A program made the position numbers and the translations under genes. The notes under the pieces are model-generated. The model worked only from the letters and a program-made list of their open reading frames with translations. It did no database searches and had not been told where the DNA came from. A stretch of 64,000 bases of DNA from the NCBI GenBank assembly GCA_019059635.1, contig JAGVRJ010000007.1, forward strand, positions 2,170,001-2,234,000. Direction: 5' to 3'. The stretch comes from Proales similis. Taxonomy: Eukaryota > Rotifera > Eurotatoria > Ploima > Proalidae. The first letter of the stretch is position 1. Every line of letters starts with the position of its first letter. This document shows positions 23,765 through 34,929 of the stretch, in pieces.

Positions 23765-26376
23765 TCAAACACTGATGCTACCTTCTCGAAAATTAGATCG
23801 CCCGATGAGAGCATTGATGAGCACCGGTCGACCGGCCTCCTGCTCCTTCTGAGCGCGTCTCATCTCCGACTCCAACTCGTTCTCTTTGTCCACGTCCAGT
23901 TTGATTCCAACTCCTCCAAAGCCTTCCGCCACTCGATCGTAGTCTGTGTACTCTAACTCACAAGCCACACTGCTTCCGAAAAACACAATTTGGTCGCGCG
24001 CAATCTGAGTCCAGCCCGCATCATTGCCCACAATTGATATGACCGGCAGCTGGTTATAAACGCCATGAATCGGCTAAAGCAGCAAATGATCAAGATCGAT
24101 TTTACCTTGTGTCGTCTGAATGTGTCTATTTCGGCGATGCTATAGCCACACGAGCCATCACCATAGATTATCCAGACTTGCGAATCTGGACGCACTAGCT
24201 TGGCACCGATGGCGAAACCAGCGCCCACTCCCAAAGTGCCAAAAGCTCCCGGATCGAGCCATGAGCCCGCCCCTCTGGGCCGGAGAATATAAGACGCAGT
24301 GGCAACAAAATCACCTCCGTCGGCGACCAAGATCGCATTTTCGGGTAAAATCTTTTCCAAGACGCTCAAGACTTTGAGCGGATTGAGATGAGTTTGTGTG
24401 CGTTCTGTTGTCTTCTCCCTTTTAAGTAATGCTTGTGCAAAGCAGAAAAGTGGGAAACAAGAGTGGCGAAAAACTTACAGATTAGCCTGCTCTTTGACCG
24501 AGTCCATCTGGCGGAGTTTGGCTATCCAGTCGTCTGGACCTTGAAAGCCTCCGAGGGCACTGGACAAGCCGACGATAAATGAGGCCGGGTCGCATTGCGC
24601 TTTCAACGCTGGTTTCCAGTAAATGTCTGAATTCTTTAGCAGCGTCAGATTCGAGTCCTGTTGAGAACAGTTCCGACTTGACTTGCCTTGGTCAATTGCG
24701 AGTAATCCCTATTCACTGCGATAATTTTGGAGTTGCGTGAAAGCACTTTGCCGTAGCCGAGTCTAAAATCGCAAACAGTGCCTAAAAGAGAAGGCGGTGA
24801 GCCATTTAGATCGATTAAAGCGATCAACATAAAGCACCTACCTGCAAGAATGACCAAATCGGCCTCTTTCAGAGCGGCCTTACGACAATGTCTCAATTGA
24901 ATTTTGTTATCCTGTCCGAGCAGACCTCGAGCCATTCCACCAAGGAAGCAAGGAACATTCAATTTCTGCTCAAGTAAGTAATTAGAACAAAACTCGGGCA
25001 CGAACTTTAGCAGACTCACTTCTAAAGTGGCCTTGAGAGTGGAAGCTTCAACTGGCGGCAGAGTAGCTTGGCTGCCAAGCAATATCACCGGACGCTTGGC
25101 TTTGCTAAGAAGTTCGGCTGCCTCTTGAACTACAAGCGATCGATTAAGTAGGCTCAATCAAGCTTATTGGCTTCACAGTCGCTACCTTGGCTTTTCTCAG
25201 GCAGTTTGATTATCGGCTTGAGAGGAGAGAAATCTTGTCGTTTGAAGGCTCCAGCGAATAAATTGAACAAGTAATTGTTGAGATACCAGTTGATGGCTTT
25301 CTGTATGAGGGACTTGGAATCGTCTTTGGCGCCGAGCTCACGCTTTACCAAATGATATGGGTAGAGAGTGTCGATCGGAAATTCGACAAACACGGGACCA
25401 GGAGTGCCTGACTGCGCCACCTGAATGGCGTGTCTCAACACGCGCGGTATCTCTCTCACAAAGCGAATTGTGGCCGTGTGTTTGCATATCGGCTTGAACA
25501 GCGCCATTTGGTCAATATCTTGCAATGCGCCTCTGCCTTTCAATAGGCCCGCTGCCGCTCCGCCTTAAACTCGAGAGTCAGACGAGTTCTTCTTGTCCAA
25601 AGCAAACAAGCCTAACCTAGGAGGAGGACCGGACTCTCAGCCATTTGGGCGTTTTTAATCGCAGTAACTGTGTTGGTCAGTCCGGGGCCGGCAGTAACCA
25701 CTGCTACGCCTATTCCGCCGCTGAGGCGAGCAACAGCATCAGCAGCGAACACTGCATTCACCTCATGACGCACATCAACTATTCGAATGCCGAGCTTCTC
25801 ACTTGCGCACAATATTGGTGAAATGTGACCGCCCGATAGCGTGAACATGTATTTCACTTCATGTGCCTTGCACAAGCGGTAATGAGAAAGCGCGAACTTT
25901 TTACAAAAAGCCTAACACCAACCTTGAGCGTTTCGGCCACCAATTCGCCTCCATGCTTGTTCGTGTTCGTGTCGACCTAATTAGTGAATCGATTAGGCGA
26001 TGTTCAAACTTCAAAGCAAGCGCAACTAAAAACCGTCAACTCTGAAGAGGTTAGAGAATCTGAAACCCATTTAATAATCGACGAGCGCCAAGGCGATATG
26101 GACCGAGTGGGAATGAAAAGAGCAAAATGCTTCTTCGACAAAATAGGTCTCAAATTCATTTGGATCTGATAGGTCGTTGTTAGACGAGCGCTTTGTGTAC
26201 TCTTATCTATTGAGAGTTCGTGCACCTCTTCAGGGCTTGTGCGGCTCGCTTACGGATCTAGTTTGCTGTATCAAAGCGACACTCACTTTATAGATGAGAC
26301 GATTTAGAATTCGAAGTTTGTGAACAACTACGCCCACGGCGGTTAGGATGACAGCCAACGCCAGCAATAGGAGCAT
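23765..26376 (-). CDS. HACL2: 2-hydroxyacyl-CoA lyase 2 (acetolactate synthase-like, ILVBL)
   Basis: Thiamine-diphosphate enzyme of the ER that cleaves 2-hydroxy fatty acyl chains in alpha-oxidation. Exon 1 (26376-26287) encodes a membrane anchor, [20 protein letters not shown]. Next come [12 protein letters not shown] (25976-25923) and [20 protein letters not shown] (exon 25866-25617), with the ThDP glutamate in [12 protein letters not shown]. Later strings: [73 protein letters not shown], and the ThDP/Mg motif [19 protein letters not shown] with [10 protein letters not shown]. It ends [13 protein letters not shown], as in human ILVBL. One junction (24658-24686) needs a 29 nt removal to keep frame. 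Convergent with the unidentified gene on its 3' side. Confidence 0.93.
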
Positions 26377-29300
26377 CGTTTTCTCTTTCAAGTGTGTCGA
26401 TTTAATTTGCAGCTTTTGCTCAGAATTATGCTACACGCAATTTGATTTCTGAAATTTTCCGGTGTGCACTCAAAATAGTCTTCTATTTCAGACGAACGCT
26501 TAAAATTCGATCGAATAATCAATATTTGAGTGCAGATCAGCGAGGCGTTCAATTAAACGCCAGTTTAATGGTCAGAATCTGTTTCTCATTGTGTCGTCAA
26601 GAAAGGTCCCTGAAGCAAAATATCCAACAACAAATAGCCGAATAGGCAGCGAGCTAGATTTGGCGGTGAAACCAATTAGAATGGAGAAGCGGAAGAAAAA
26701 TTTCGCATTTCCTGCAGTTGACGACGATCCACATTTTCTTTCAAATTTCTCTTCGTCTGCTCTTCACTGCCCTATTGAACCCGATTGATTGAAATATGCC
26801 GACGAGAAGAATGATCGAAATTAAGAGTCATGTTGAGGCAATTCTTGCAATTCTGGCATTAGTTCTAGTCGCGTCAACTTGCCGATTGTTTCTCCGCATC
26901 AGGAGCCAATAATAATGCGAAGCAATCATTTGTTCGACACGCATCACTTTTCCCCATGTCCTCAGAGACCGAGCTCATTTGAGTCAGTATTGTTTAATCA
27001 ATAAAAAGCGCTTACCGGGCAGACAGTAGAACGCAACAACAACAACATCGACAACGGCAGCAGTGACAGGCGCAACGCCAGCCGTTCGCTTTTAGCATTT
27101 CAGGCACCACAGCCATATTTACCTATTGTTAATAGTCGCCGCATCAGAGTTTGGAGTGCTTGTACGTGACAAATAGTAGCGTGGGCCATCGATCATTTCT
27201 CCCATTTTCAATTATTAGTTTTTCCTTTCTGTTTCATTCTGGGCTTTTCTCGTTTTAAAGAAAAAGAAGAAGCATGCCCATGATTGCATTCGCCGATATA
27301 ATTGAGCACCCCGTTTTTATTTTCGCCTGATTACGCTGAGCTGGCAAAGCCGAGCGCCATCAATCAAGATTCATCTTCATGCCTTTGGCAGCCAAGCGAG
27401 TCGCGTTCGTTCCATTCAAGTATTGAACCATCATTCGCTTCGTCGGGATCTGGATTCCATTTATATGAGAAAAAAAGCTAATATTCGCTTACTCATGCAC
27501 ATTCTAGATTAGAAATCGACTATCGACAAATTTAGCCGCTCAATGGTATTTCTTGGATTTTGGCTCTAGCACATTTGCGCCAACGGCAATTTCATCTTAA
27601 TTTACTTAAGGCTATCCAGAAACTGCGAGGCAGAAGCATCGGCGGCCGTAGGCTCCTTGTTGACAAGACTATGGTACGTAGATCGAATAATTTAAAGCCA
27701 CATTTGCGTATTGATCTGTCGAATATTTGCCCAAACTCTGCTCTAATTCAATGCGAGATCCCTCTCTGACTCTTAAAGACCGGCGCTGGAGCGATTCGCT
27801 CGCTCAGTAAATTTGTATTGATTAAAGAGAAGACAGACTGTCAGACGAGTATTTAGCAGCTTGCCACCAAGCTACTACACATTGATTCTTCTTGGGCGGA
27901 GAAAATGATGCGAAAGCGGCAAAATTTCTAAGCTAATAATTCGAAGCACTTCCGATGCGATCAGATTATACTCTTCAAATGCGATTATCAAGAGACACAT
28001 AAAAAAATTGCTCGGGTCGGACGGCATTTGCCAGGCCGAAAAATTTTTCGTCTAATTGATTAGCAGAAATTGTGCAAATGAAAGGGCCGAGCTTGTCTTA
28101 CACACACACACACCACACACGCACACCAAACCAACTGAATCAGACTCAATCGACTAATCCGACACTTATAATTCACGCTTATAAGAATTATTAAGGAGCC
28201 GGTGCTCTAGCCGACCTGAAAGACAATTAATAGAGGATAGAAGGCATTTGGCAAATATCAACCGCTATTAATCATAAGCTTCATTTTGGCGCTCTCTTTC
28301 CTCCCGAGTTTCTTCTTTCATCTTTCATAGGGCAATTATGTAGGGCCAGAGCTGCCCTAGTCCGCCCAATTTGTTGTTTACGCCTGCATTCCGATTTTTA
28401 TGGAAAAAATTTTCCCTTTTATATTTTTCTTCTTTTCGCCTTCTCTTCTTTTCATTGAATAATAATTGAGAGCGAACGCCGATAATGTTGGAAGGCAATG
28501 AAGAGGCCCAAGATGATGCTTGTTTATCGATTTGCATTTCCGAACTTGATATTGGCATCGGCACAAAGCGTCAGCCTTCCTGACTGCCTGCCAAGAGCCA
28601 TTCATCCAACTGTATTTTGCTCCTTTCAAAGCGTTTTGATCATTAGCGGCGTTTGCGGCCGCAGCTGCATAATTCATTTCCACTGCAACTCCACTTCAAA
28701 TCGGTTATCCACTCTTCGCTGCCGCCGCCGCCGCATGAGTTCAATTCCAAATTCATTTTTCTAAGATCTCTTGCTTCTTCTGCTTGTTTGCTTCAAACAA
28801 CACAGAGGCGAGCTCTCCTTCAGATGTCATAATTGACGAATAGTCGTCCGAGCAGTGTACCGATAAACAGGTAGAATAAGCGATAAGTTTGAACAAGCAG
28901 ACGGCTAGTGAATAAATAACTACTGGTTCGAATCAAAACATGGATGCCCAGCCAGACGAAGTAAGTTGGATGGTTGACAATTTCCTCAGTATGCGTTTGA
29001 TTCTGAACCAGTTCACCTGTCGCTTTACATTTCACTCTTGATTTTTCATCTTCATTACAAAGCCCTTGACGGCTTTTCATGTTTTGAAAATATGTTTGGC
29101 GCCAGCTTTGATTGAATATGACTGAATATGTTTGGCACGCGATGCAAGCAGTACTAGCACTTGAGCAGCTGCCAGATCGATCGAAACTCTCTCGTCTGGC
29201 TAATCTATCTGGATCTGCTCGGCAGTACATTGATAAGCGGTTGCTCTTAACGTCTGCCTTTCTGCGGGCCAGGCCGAAGGCTTGCGTGCTATTAGATAAT

Positions 29301-29703
29301 AGCTCAATCTATTCGCTCAACTCCTAATTCCGTATGACACTGCGCCAGAGCCCTGCTCTTATTTGAGCTTCTTGCGCCAACTCTCCTTGACAAGGCATCC
29401 CAGAGGCGCCCATGTGCGATCAAGTGAACGCTTTTGCTGCATTCATCTATGCATGCAGGGCACCGAAATTGAGCTGAGCTAGTCTGCGCCCTAAATCGAT
29501 TACAATCGACACACACACACAGCCCTTTTCTCATTTGTTTCTCATCATACCGCTTAATTGCATCAGTCTTGTTCGAGCCAGTCCGAGATTCAGTTATAAT
29601 TATAACGCACAAGACTATTATAAATATCCTTAGGACGATCGGCAAGCCTTAGCAGTATTTACATTGAGCCCAAGCATTTATTTGAGTCGGATTTTACTTT
29701 TTG
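26377..29703. other. 3.3 kb gene-poor region between HACL2 and the peptidase gene
   Basis: I find no gene I can support. CA repeats lie at about 28098-28124 and 29511-29522. A short frame on the minus strand (28683-28380) begins MEMNYAAAAANAANDQ but shows no recognisable domain. The flanking genes are divergent, so both promoters lie here, and the length is unusual for this genome. Confidence 0.45.
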
Positions 29704-32700
29704 ATGCATTTTGTCTCCAAGAGATCCCAGCCGGGAATCGACACCAGCGCTGATCAGGTTCATTCTCAACTTGATGTGTCACTTTTGCTCTCCTTTCCTT
29801 CCTACCCTGTCTTGCTCGTGTTTCTGGGCAAATTCACAGACAGATCAAATTTCCTGAAAATTCCTCTTCGATTGCATCTCTCTAAGAAATTATCAAAAGG
29901 AGTTGGCAATTGAGCCAGGCGAAGGGCGAAACTGGAAGGGAATCGGTATCTCAGTACTGGTGATCGTTACCGTATTTTCGTTTGTTATTCTCGCTGTTGT
30001 CATCCGAGCGCCGAGTGAGTGCCAAGAAAATTCGACAAATAATTCGCCAGCTGACAATTTGCTTTACCAACAGAGAATGACAGCTTTTTGTACAAGCAGC
30101 CATTCAGCTTCAGCGATTTGATTTATGAGAACTTTGAGCCAAAGCTTTTCAATGGAACATGGATTGATTGTAAGTTGCGCTTTTCGCTTTCCACATTAGG
30201 CCTTAACGCACTCAATTATGCAACCTTGACCGCACCAGCGAGCAAATTTGCCTACAAACACGACTCGCTAGACATCATGCTCTACGACTGTGACACCAGG
30301 AGCAGTAGCCTACTCATGTCAAATATGAGCATCGTAAGTGGAGCCCAGTGGAAAAATCGATTATTTTAAAATCTCTGCAACATTCGTCTCGATTCGAATA
30401 GAAACAACTGGTCGGCGAGCACTACTCGTTTTACATGCAGCAAGATCCGCATGTGATTCTGTTCCAATTCGACGCCAAGAAGGTCTACAGACACTCGAGT
30501 TTGGCTCGCTTCAAGCTATTCAACACAATCAGCAATCTGTGAGTGTGCGACCGTCTTTCTTATCACCAACGATTTGAGAATACTTTAAACGCAGAAGCTT
30601 TGATGTGACCCCGAACGGCGTTTATCAGACAAACCTGATTCAAAACGCTTTGCTTTCACCAAACAGCCGCAAGCTGGTACGTTTCCATAAATGAAATACA
30701 AGACACGCAGCGCATTTAAAAAGTCAATCTGCAATAGGCGTTTGTTTATTACAACAACATTTACCTGATGACCAAGTACTTCGACGGACAAGGCGGTGCG
30801 AGTCAAATCACCCACGACGGCCAGCAAGGAAGCGTGTTTAATGGCGTGGCCGATTGGCTCTATGAAGAGGAGATTTTCTTTGTGCCCAACGCCATGTGGT
30901 GGTCGTCGGACAGCGTTAAGCTCGCGTTCGTCAAGTTCAATGATTCTCAAGTTCCAGTTTATCAATTCCCTTTTTACGACGGAGCGCAGTACGATCATAT
31001 CAAAGCGATTAGGTATCCTAAAGTGGACGCCCCAATTCCACAAGTGGCTGTGTATGTCTATGACACTCTGATCGGAAACATGCTGAAACTTCACCTTCCC
31101 GGCAACTTGCGGCAGCTGTTTGGCCCAGAATATTACATATGGAACGTGGAATGGCTCAACACGGACGCACTTATCACTGTCTATGTGAATCGCGAACAGA
31201 ACAAGGCCATCACGGTAATAAACGATGCCACCACGGGCGAGGTCCTGCTTTCCAAACTCTACCCGTCTGCTCCGACCGGATCCCCGGCCTGGTTCTCGCC
31301 CAAAGACCTTTTGTCCTCTCAACGCTACAATTTCTACTTTCAAATTTGGCCCACAGACGGCTACTCTGGCATAATCTCATTCGACACCCGAGTATGTACA
31401 CTCATCCCGACTTTCTTTCCCTTCCAAGTTCCAACAAGCTTCTTTTCGCAAGAGCGGCGAGGCGTATCCAGTCACCAATCACAAGTTCGACGTAACCAAA
31501 ATTTTAGGCCTGAGCGAGAAGACGGGCGAGATATTTTATTTGGCAACCAACGGCGATCCAAAGCAGCAGCATTTGTTCAAGTAAGCAAACTGTGACCACC
31601 TTCAAACGGCTCGAATGAAACGTTTTCAACCGCAAAAATTTAGAAAACGAGTGACCGATGCAAATTCGGCCGCTGAATGCATCACGTGCGATCCTCATGT
31701 CAAAGAGCCAGACGAAGAAAAGAGTTCAAATCGAGTGCCAATCAATCGAGCTGGCGACTGCCTCTTCTATTCGGCTATATTCTCGCCAGATGCCCAGTTC
31801 TACATTCTCGAGTGTCTGGGCGATCGAACGCCCATTGTCTATTTGAAGAAAACAAACCAGGCGAACTACTCAGGTTTTTCATTTCGCCCACTCTCCTCTG
31901 GTCAGAGAGATCTAATCACCTTGTTTAAGAAACGCTTCAGGACAACTCAGAGCTGAAAGAAATTTTGGATTCAAAAGTAATGCCACTCAAAGGCTACTTC
32001 AGAGTCAAATTAGACAACAACTCAGGTGAATGTAAGCCAAGCATTAGCGGCTCCAGTTAATTAAACTCTTTTTATCCATTTTCCATTCGAAGCCACTGAC
32101 GCTGAAATTCTCTACCCTCCGAGTTTCAATCCGATTGAAAGGGTCTACCCTGTGCTTGTCTATGTGTAAGCGAGAGCGTTTCTTGCCAACTATTCAGTTC
32201 TCATCTCATCTGACAATTGACAATTTCAAGCTACAACGGCCCAGAGAATCAGATTGTCGACTTTAGGTTCCGCGTTCGTCGATTTGAAAGCTACATGTGC
32301 GTGAATTTCAACATAATCATTGCGATCATCGACGGACGTGGCACAGCTGGCAACGGCGAAGCGTACATGAAAGCGATTTACAAAAAGCTGGGCGTCTACG
32401 AGACTCAGGACCAGATCACGCTGGCCAGGTAATTCAGCTAAATTGATCTGATTAGCATTTCGACTGCTCCATTACTCACTCCTTCTAATAAGAGAGCTCA
32501 TGGAAGAGATTTACACAGATGAGAAGAAGTTCGCCATCTGGGGCTGGGTAAGTAAACATTCCAAGGCAGTCTACATCAAACTCAAAATTGCTTTCAAATT
32601 CAGTCGTACGGAGGATTCGTCTCGGCCAAAGCGCTATTTCATCCTGAGACGCCTTTTCAATGCGCTATAACCGGCGCACCTGTAGTCGACTGGCGATTTT

Positions 32701-33342
32701 ATGGTTCGCTTTTATCTTTTCCCTCCTGATGAACGAGCTTAATAGAAGAAAACTTGCCAATTAGACGCTGCTTACACTGAGCGCTACATGGGATCTTATC
32801 AACGCGATCGAAATTCATTTGAGGTAGACAGCTCGGTCTCAAATGCATCTTAATCTCGTTTAAAATTGAAAAAAAGGCGGCAAATTTGAACAATTACGCC
32901 ATGGCCAATCAACAAACCATGAACGGCAAGAAAATGCTGCTGATTCATGGAACTGGCGACGGTACGTTCTACTCATTCATTCGAGGCCTAAACTCTCACA
33001 CTCAAGCGCCTTTCTTCTACTAGACAACGTTCATTTTCAAAACAGTGCACTGCTGGCCAAACAACTTCGAGAAACTCGTCTTGACCTAAAGTTCGAGGTG
33101 AGTGTGCACGTTAGCTTTCGACTGGCTTTGCACTTTGCAAACTGATTAAAAAGGTTTATCCCAACATGGAGCACACGCCCGACTTGACCGTGCAGCCCGC
33201 GCTCTACAAGTCAATGGCTCGGTTTCTTCTAAAATGCTTTGATATCGAAGAGGACATCTACGAGAACGAGATTGACATGGAGAGGGAGTTTGAGGCCAAT
33301 CCAGGCGAGTACACCGATCAAAACGAATCGAATTCCGACTGA
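29704..33342 (+). CDS. DPP6/DPP10-like type II membrane dipeptidyl peptidase, catalytic serine intact
   Basis: S9B family protein: short cytoplasmic tail, one membrane helix, beta-propeller, alpha/beta-hydrolase. Exon 1 (29704-29757) encodes MHFVSKRSQPGIDTSADQ. Exon 2 begins at 29900 with ELAIEPGEGRNWKGIG and the helix ISVLVIVTVFSFVILAVVI; RNWKGI before the helix is a DPP6/10 trait. The propeller has WLYEEEIF, the double-Glu loop that binds the substrate N-terminus in DPP4. The hydrolase part has IDGRGTAGNG, the nucleophile elbow WGWSYGGFVS (Ser present), HGTGD then DNVHFQNS (Asp), and YPNMEHTPD (His). Vertebrate DPP6 and DPP10 have lost the Ser and act as Kv4 channel subunits. Here all three triad residues are seen. 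The acidic C-terminal tail is again DPP6/10-like. At least twelve exons; inner borders approximate. Confidence 0.9.
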
Positions 33343-33857
33343 GCCACCGTCAATCTTGCTTTCAAGCGTCTCAATCAACAGCTTCTTCTTTATCTATGTT
33401 TTGAGTATTTTTTCGGCTTTTTTTAAATAACAAATAATAAAAGCATTTATTGCCGTGAGTGCAGTCAACCCACGCCAACATTTTAAATTACTAGTTGACA
33501 AGTCTATTATGAGCTACGGCTCTTTGTCGAATGAGGGGAGCAGTGTTGTCAGCTCAACTCAACGTTCATAGACAATAATATACATTCTGAAACAACATTC
33601 TGACTTTATGACAACTGCGAAGCGAACAATCCTTCCGATCACATTTCAAATGCAAACGACTGGGTTTAATTAATAAGCTGCAGTCGAATGATGATGGGGC
33701 ATCTTGCTGCATTTTTTCAACATTCTTTTGCTTTAGCTGAATAATTGAGCAAACCATTATTCTAGTCACGTGGCTCTTTGTCACAGCTCATATAAAGTCG
33801 AAAAGAGCATCAGATTGTCAACAGCGTAAATTTGAAAAGCATCGGACGAGTGAAAGG
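33343..33857. promoter_or_regulatory. Intergenic region with TATA box and E-box before the O-methyltransferase
   Basis: TATAAA at about 33791-33796 lies roughly 60 bp before the next ATG, with CACGTG at 33767-33772 just upstream. An AATAAT/AATAAA cluster near 33428-33440 probably ends the peptidase mRNA. No coding signal is seen. Confidence 0.45.
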
Positions 33858-34689
33858 ATGAGCCGAGAAAAGAGCGAGTTTTTGAGCAGCCAAGTGCAAA
33901 AGTATGTGAATGAACACTCGCTTCGGTTAAACGAACATCAGAAGCGCCTGTTCGAGCACACCATGAAACAAGGTAAAAGGAGCAAAGGCTGTAGCTTGCC
34001 TTTCGTCATAGTCTGATTCGTTTTTTTTTTGAGAGCGAAACCTGATGCTGGGCTCATTAGACGAGGTTCAGTTTTTCCAGCTCTTCCTCAAGACGATGAA
34101 TGCCAAACGTTGCATTGAGGTCGGCATTTATACCGGCTACACCACTCTTAGCTTGGCTATGACCATACCCGACGACGGCAAAGTGGTCGCCTGCGACATC
34201 ACTGATCAGTACCTGAACAAGCAAATCTGGCAAGACGCCGGTGTCATGTCAAAGGTAGGAACAGCTGTTTTCGTTTATCTCAACCCTGACTCATCGCTTC
34301 AGATTGACCTGCGAATTGCACCTGCCGCCGAGTCGCTTGAGCAGCTCATTAGAGACGGAGAAGAGGGTACTTATGACTTTGCGTTTATCGACGCTGACAA
34401 GACTGGCTACTTGCAGTACTATGAGCTCTGCTTGAAACTTCTTCGTCAAGGCGGCGTGATCGCGATTGATAACACAATTTGGGCCGGGTACTTAAAACCA
34501 GTGCTCGTTCGATCGCGGTTTTCTTTTTACCATAATATTTGACCACGTAGGAAAGTGGCCGACCCGTCAGTGAATGACCAAGACACCGTCGCTATTCGCC
34601 AAGTAAACGACACTGTCTTCCACGACGACCGGGTGGACATAAGCTTCTTGACAATCGGCGACGGAGTGACCCTGTGCCGAAAGAAATGA
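33858..34689 (+). CDS. SAM-dependent O-methyltransferase, COMTD1-like
   Basis: Member of the caffeoyl-CoA O-methyltransferase (methyltransf_3) family. Start ATG at 33858 (MSREKSEFLSSQVQKYVNEH). Exon 1 ends at 33972. The SAM-binding region reads AKRCIEVGIYTGYTTLSLAM, followed by PDDGKVVACDI (acidic ribose-binding residue) and the metal/substrate loop YDFAFIDADKTGYLQYYELC. A later loop is GGVIAIDNTIWAGKV, and the end is DGVTLCRKK. Human COMTD1 aligns throughout with the same spacing. Three introns of about 50 nt lie after MKQ, after VMSK and within WAG/KV. There is no N-terminal membrane helix, unlike human COMTD1, so this one may be soluble. The substrate is unknown. Confidence 0.88.
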
Positions 34690-34847
34690 ATGGCGCCGAG
34701 TTAAACTTAGCCAGTGGTGCTGGCATTTTGCTTATCCGGTTTCCTATTCCTATTTCTATCAAGTTTAGATTTTAGTTGCGACAGAATAAATTAGTTGCGA
34801 GTCCGTTTGTTAAGTATTTCATGGTTGCAAAAGCGTTTAAAAAGCAC

Positions 34848-34861
34848 GTTGCCACGGCAAC
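34848..34861. promoter_or_regulatory. Palindromic X-box candidate upstream of MORN1
   Basis: GTTGCCACGGCAAC is a perfect inverted repeat of GTTGCC around AC/GG half-sites, 68 bp before the MORN1 ATG. It matches the RFX X-box form. MORN-repeat proteins of this type are expressed with cilia, so RFX control is a reasonable inference. Confidence 0.7.
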
Positions 34862-34929
34862 CAATCTGTTGGCTTTGTGGGTTCGATGCACGGTTGGAGC
34901 CTGCTTGCTGGATGATTCTTTAGAGTAAA

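Noticed and set aside
28325-28764. A coding exon around 28.3-28.7 kb (MEMNYAAAAANAANDQ)
   Set aside because: No recognisable domain, splice partner or continuation; the Ala run comes from a GC-rich repeat.
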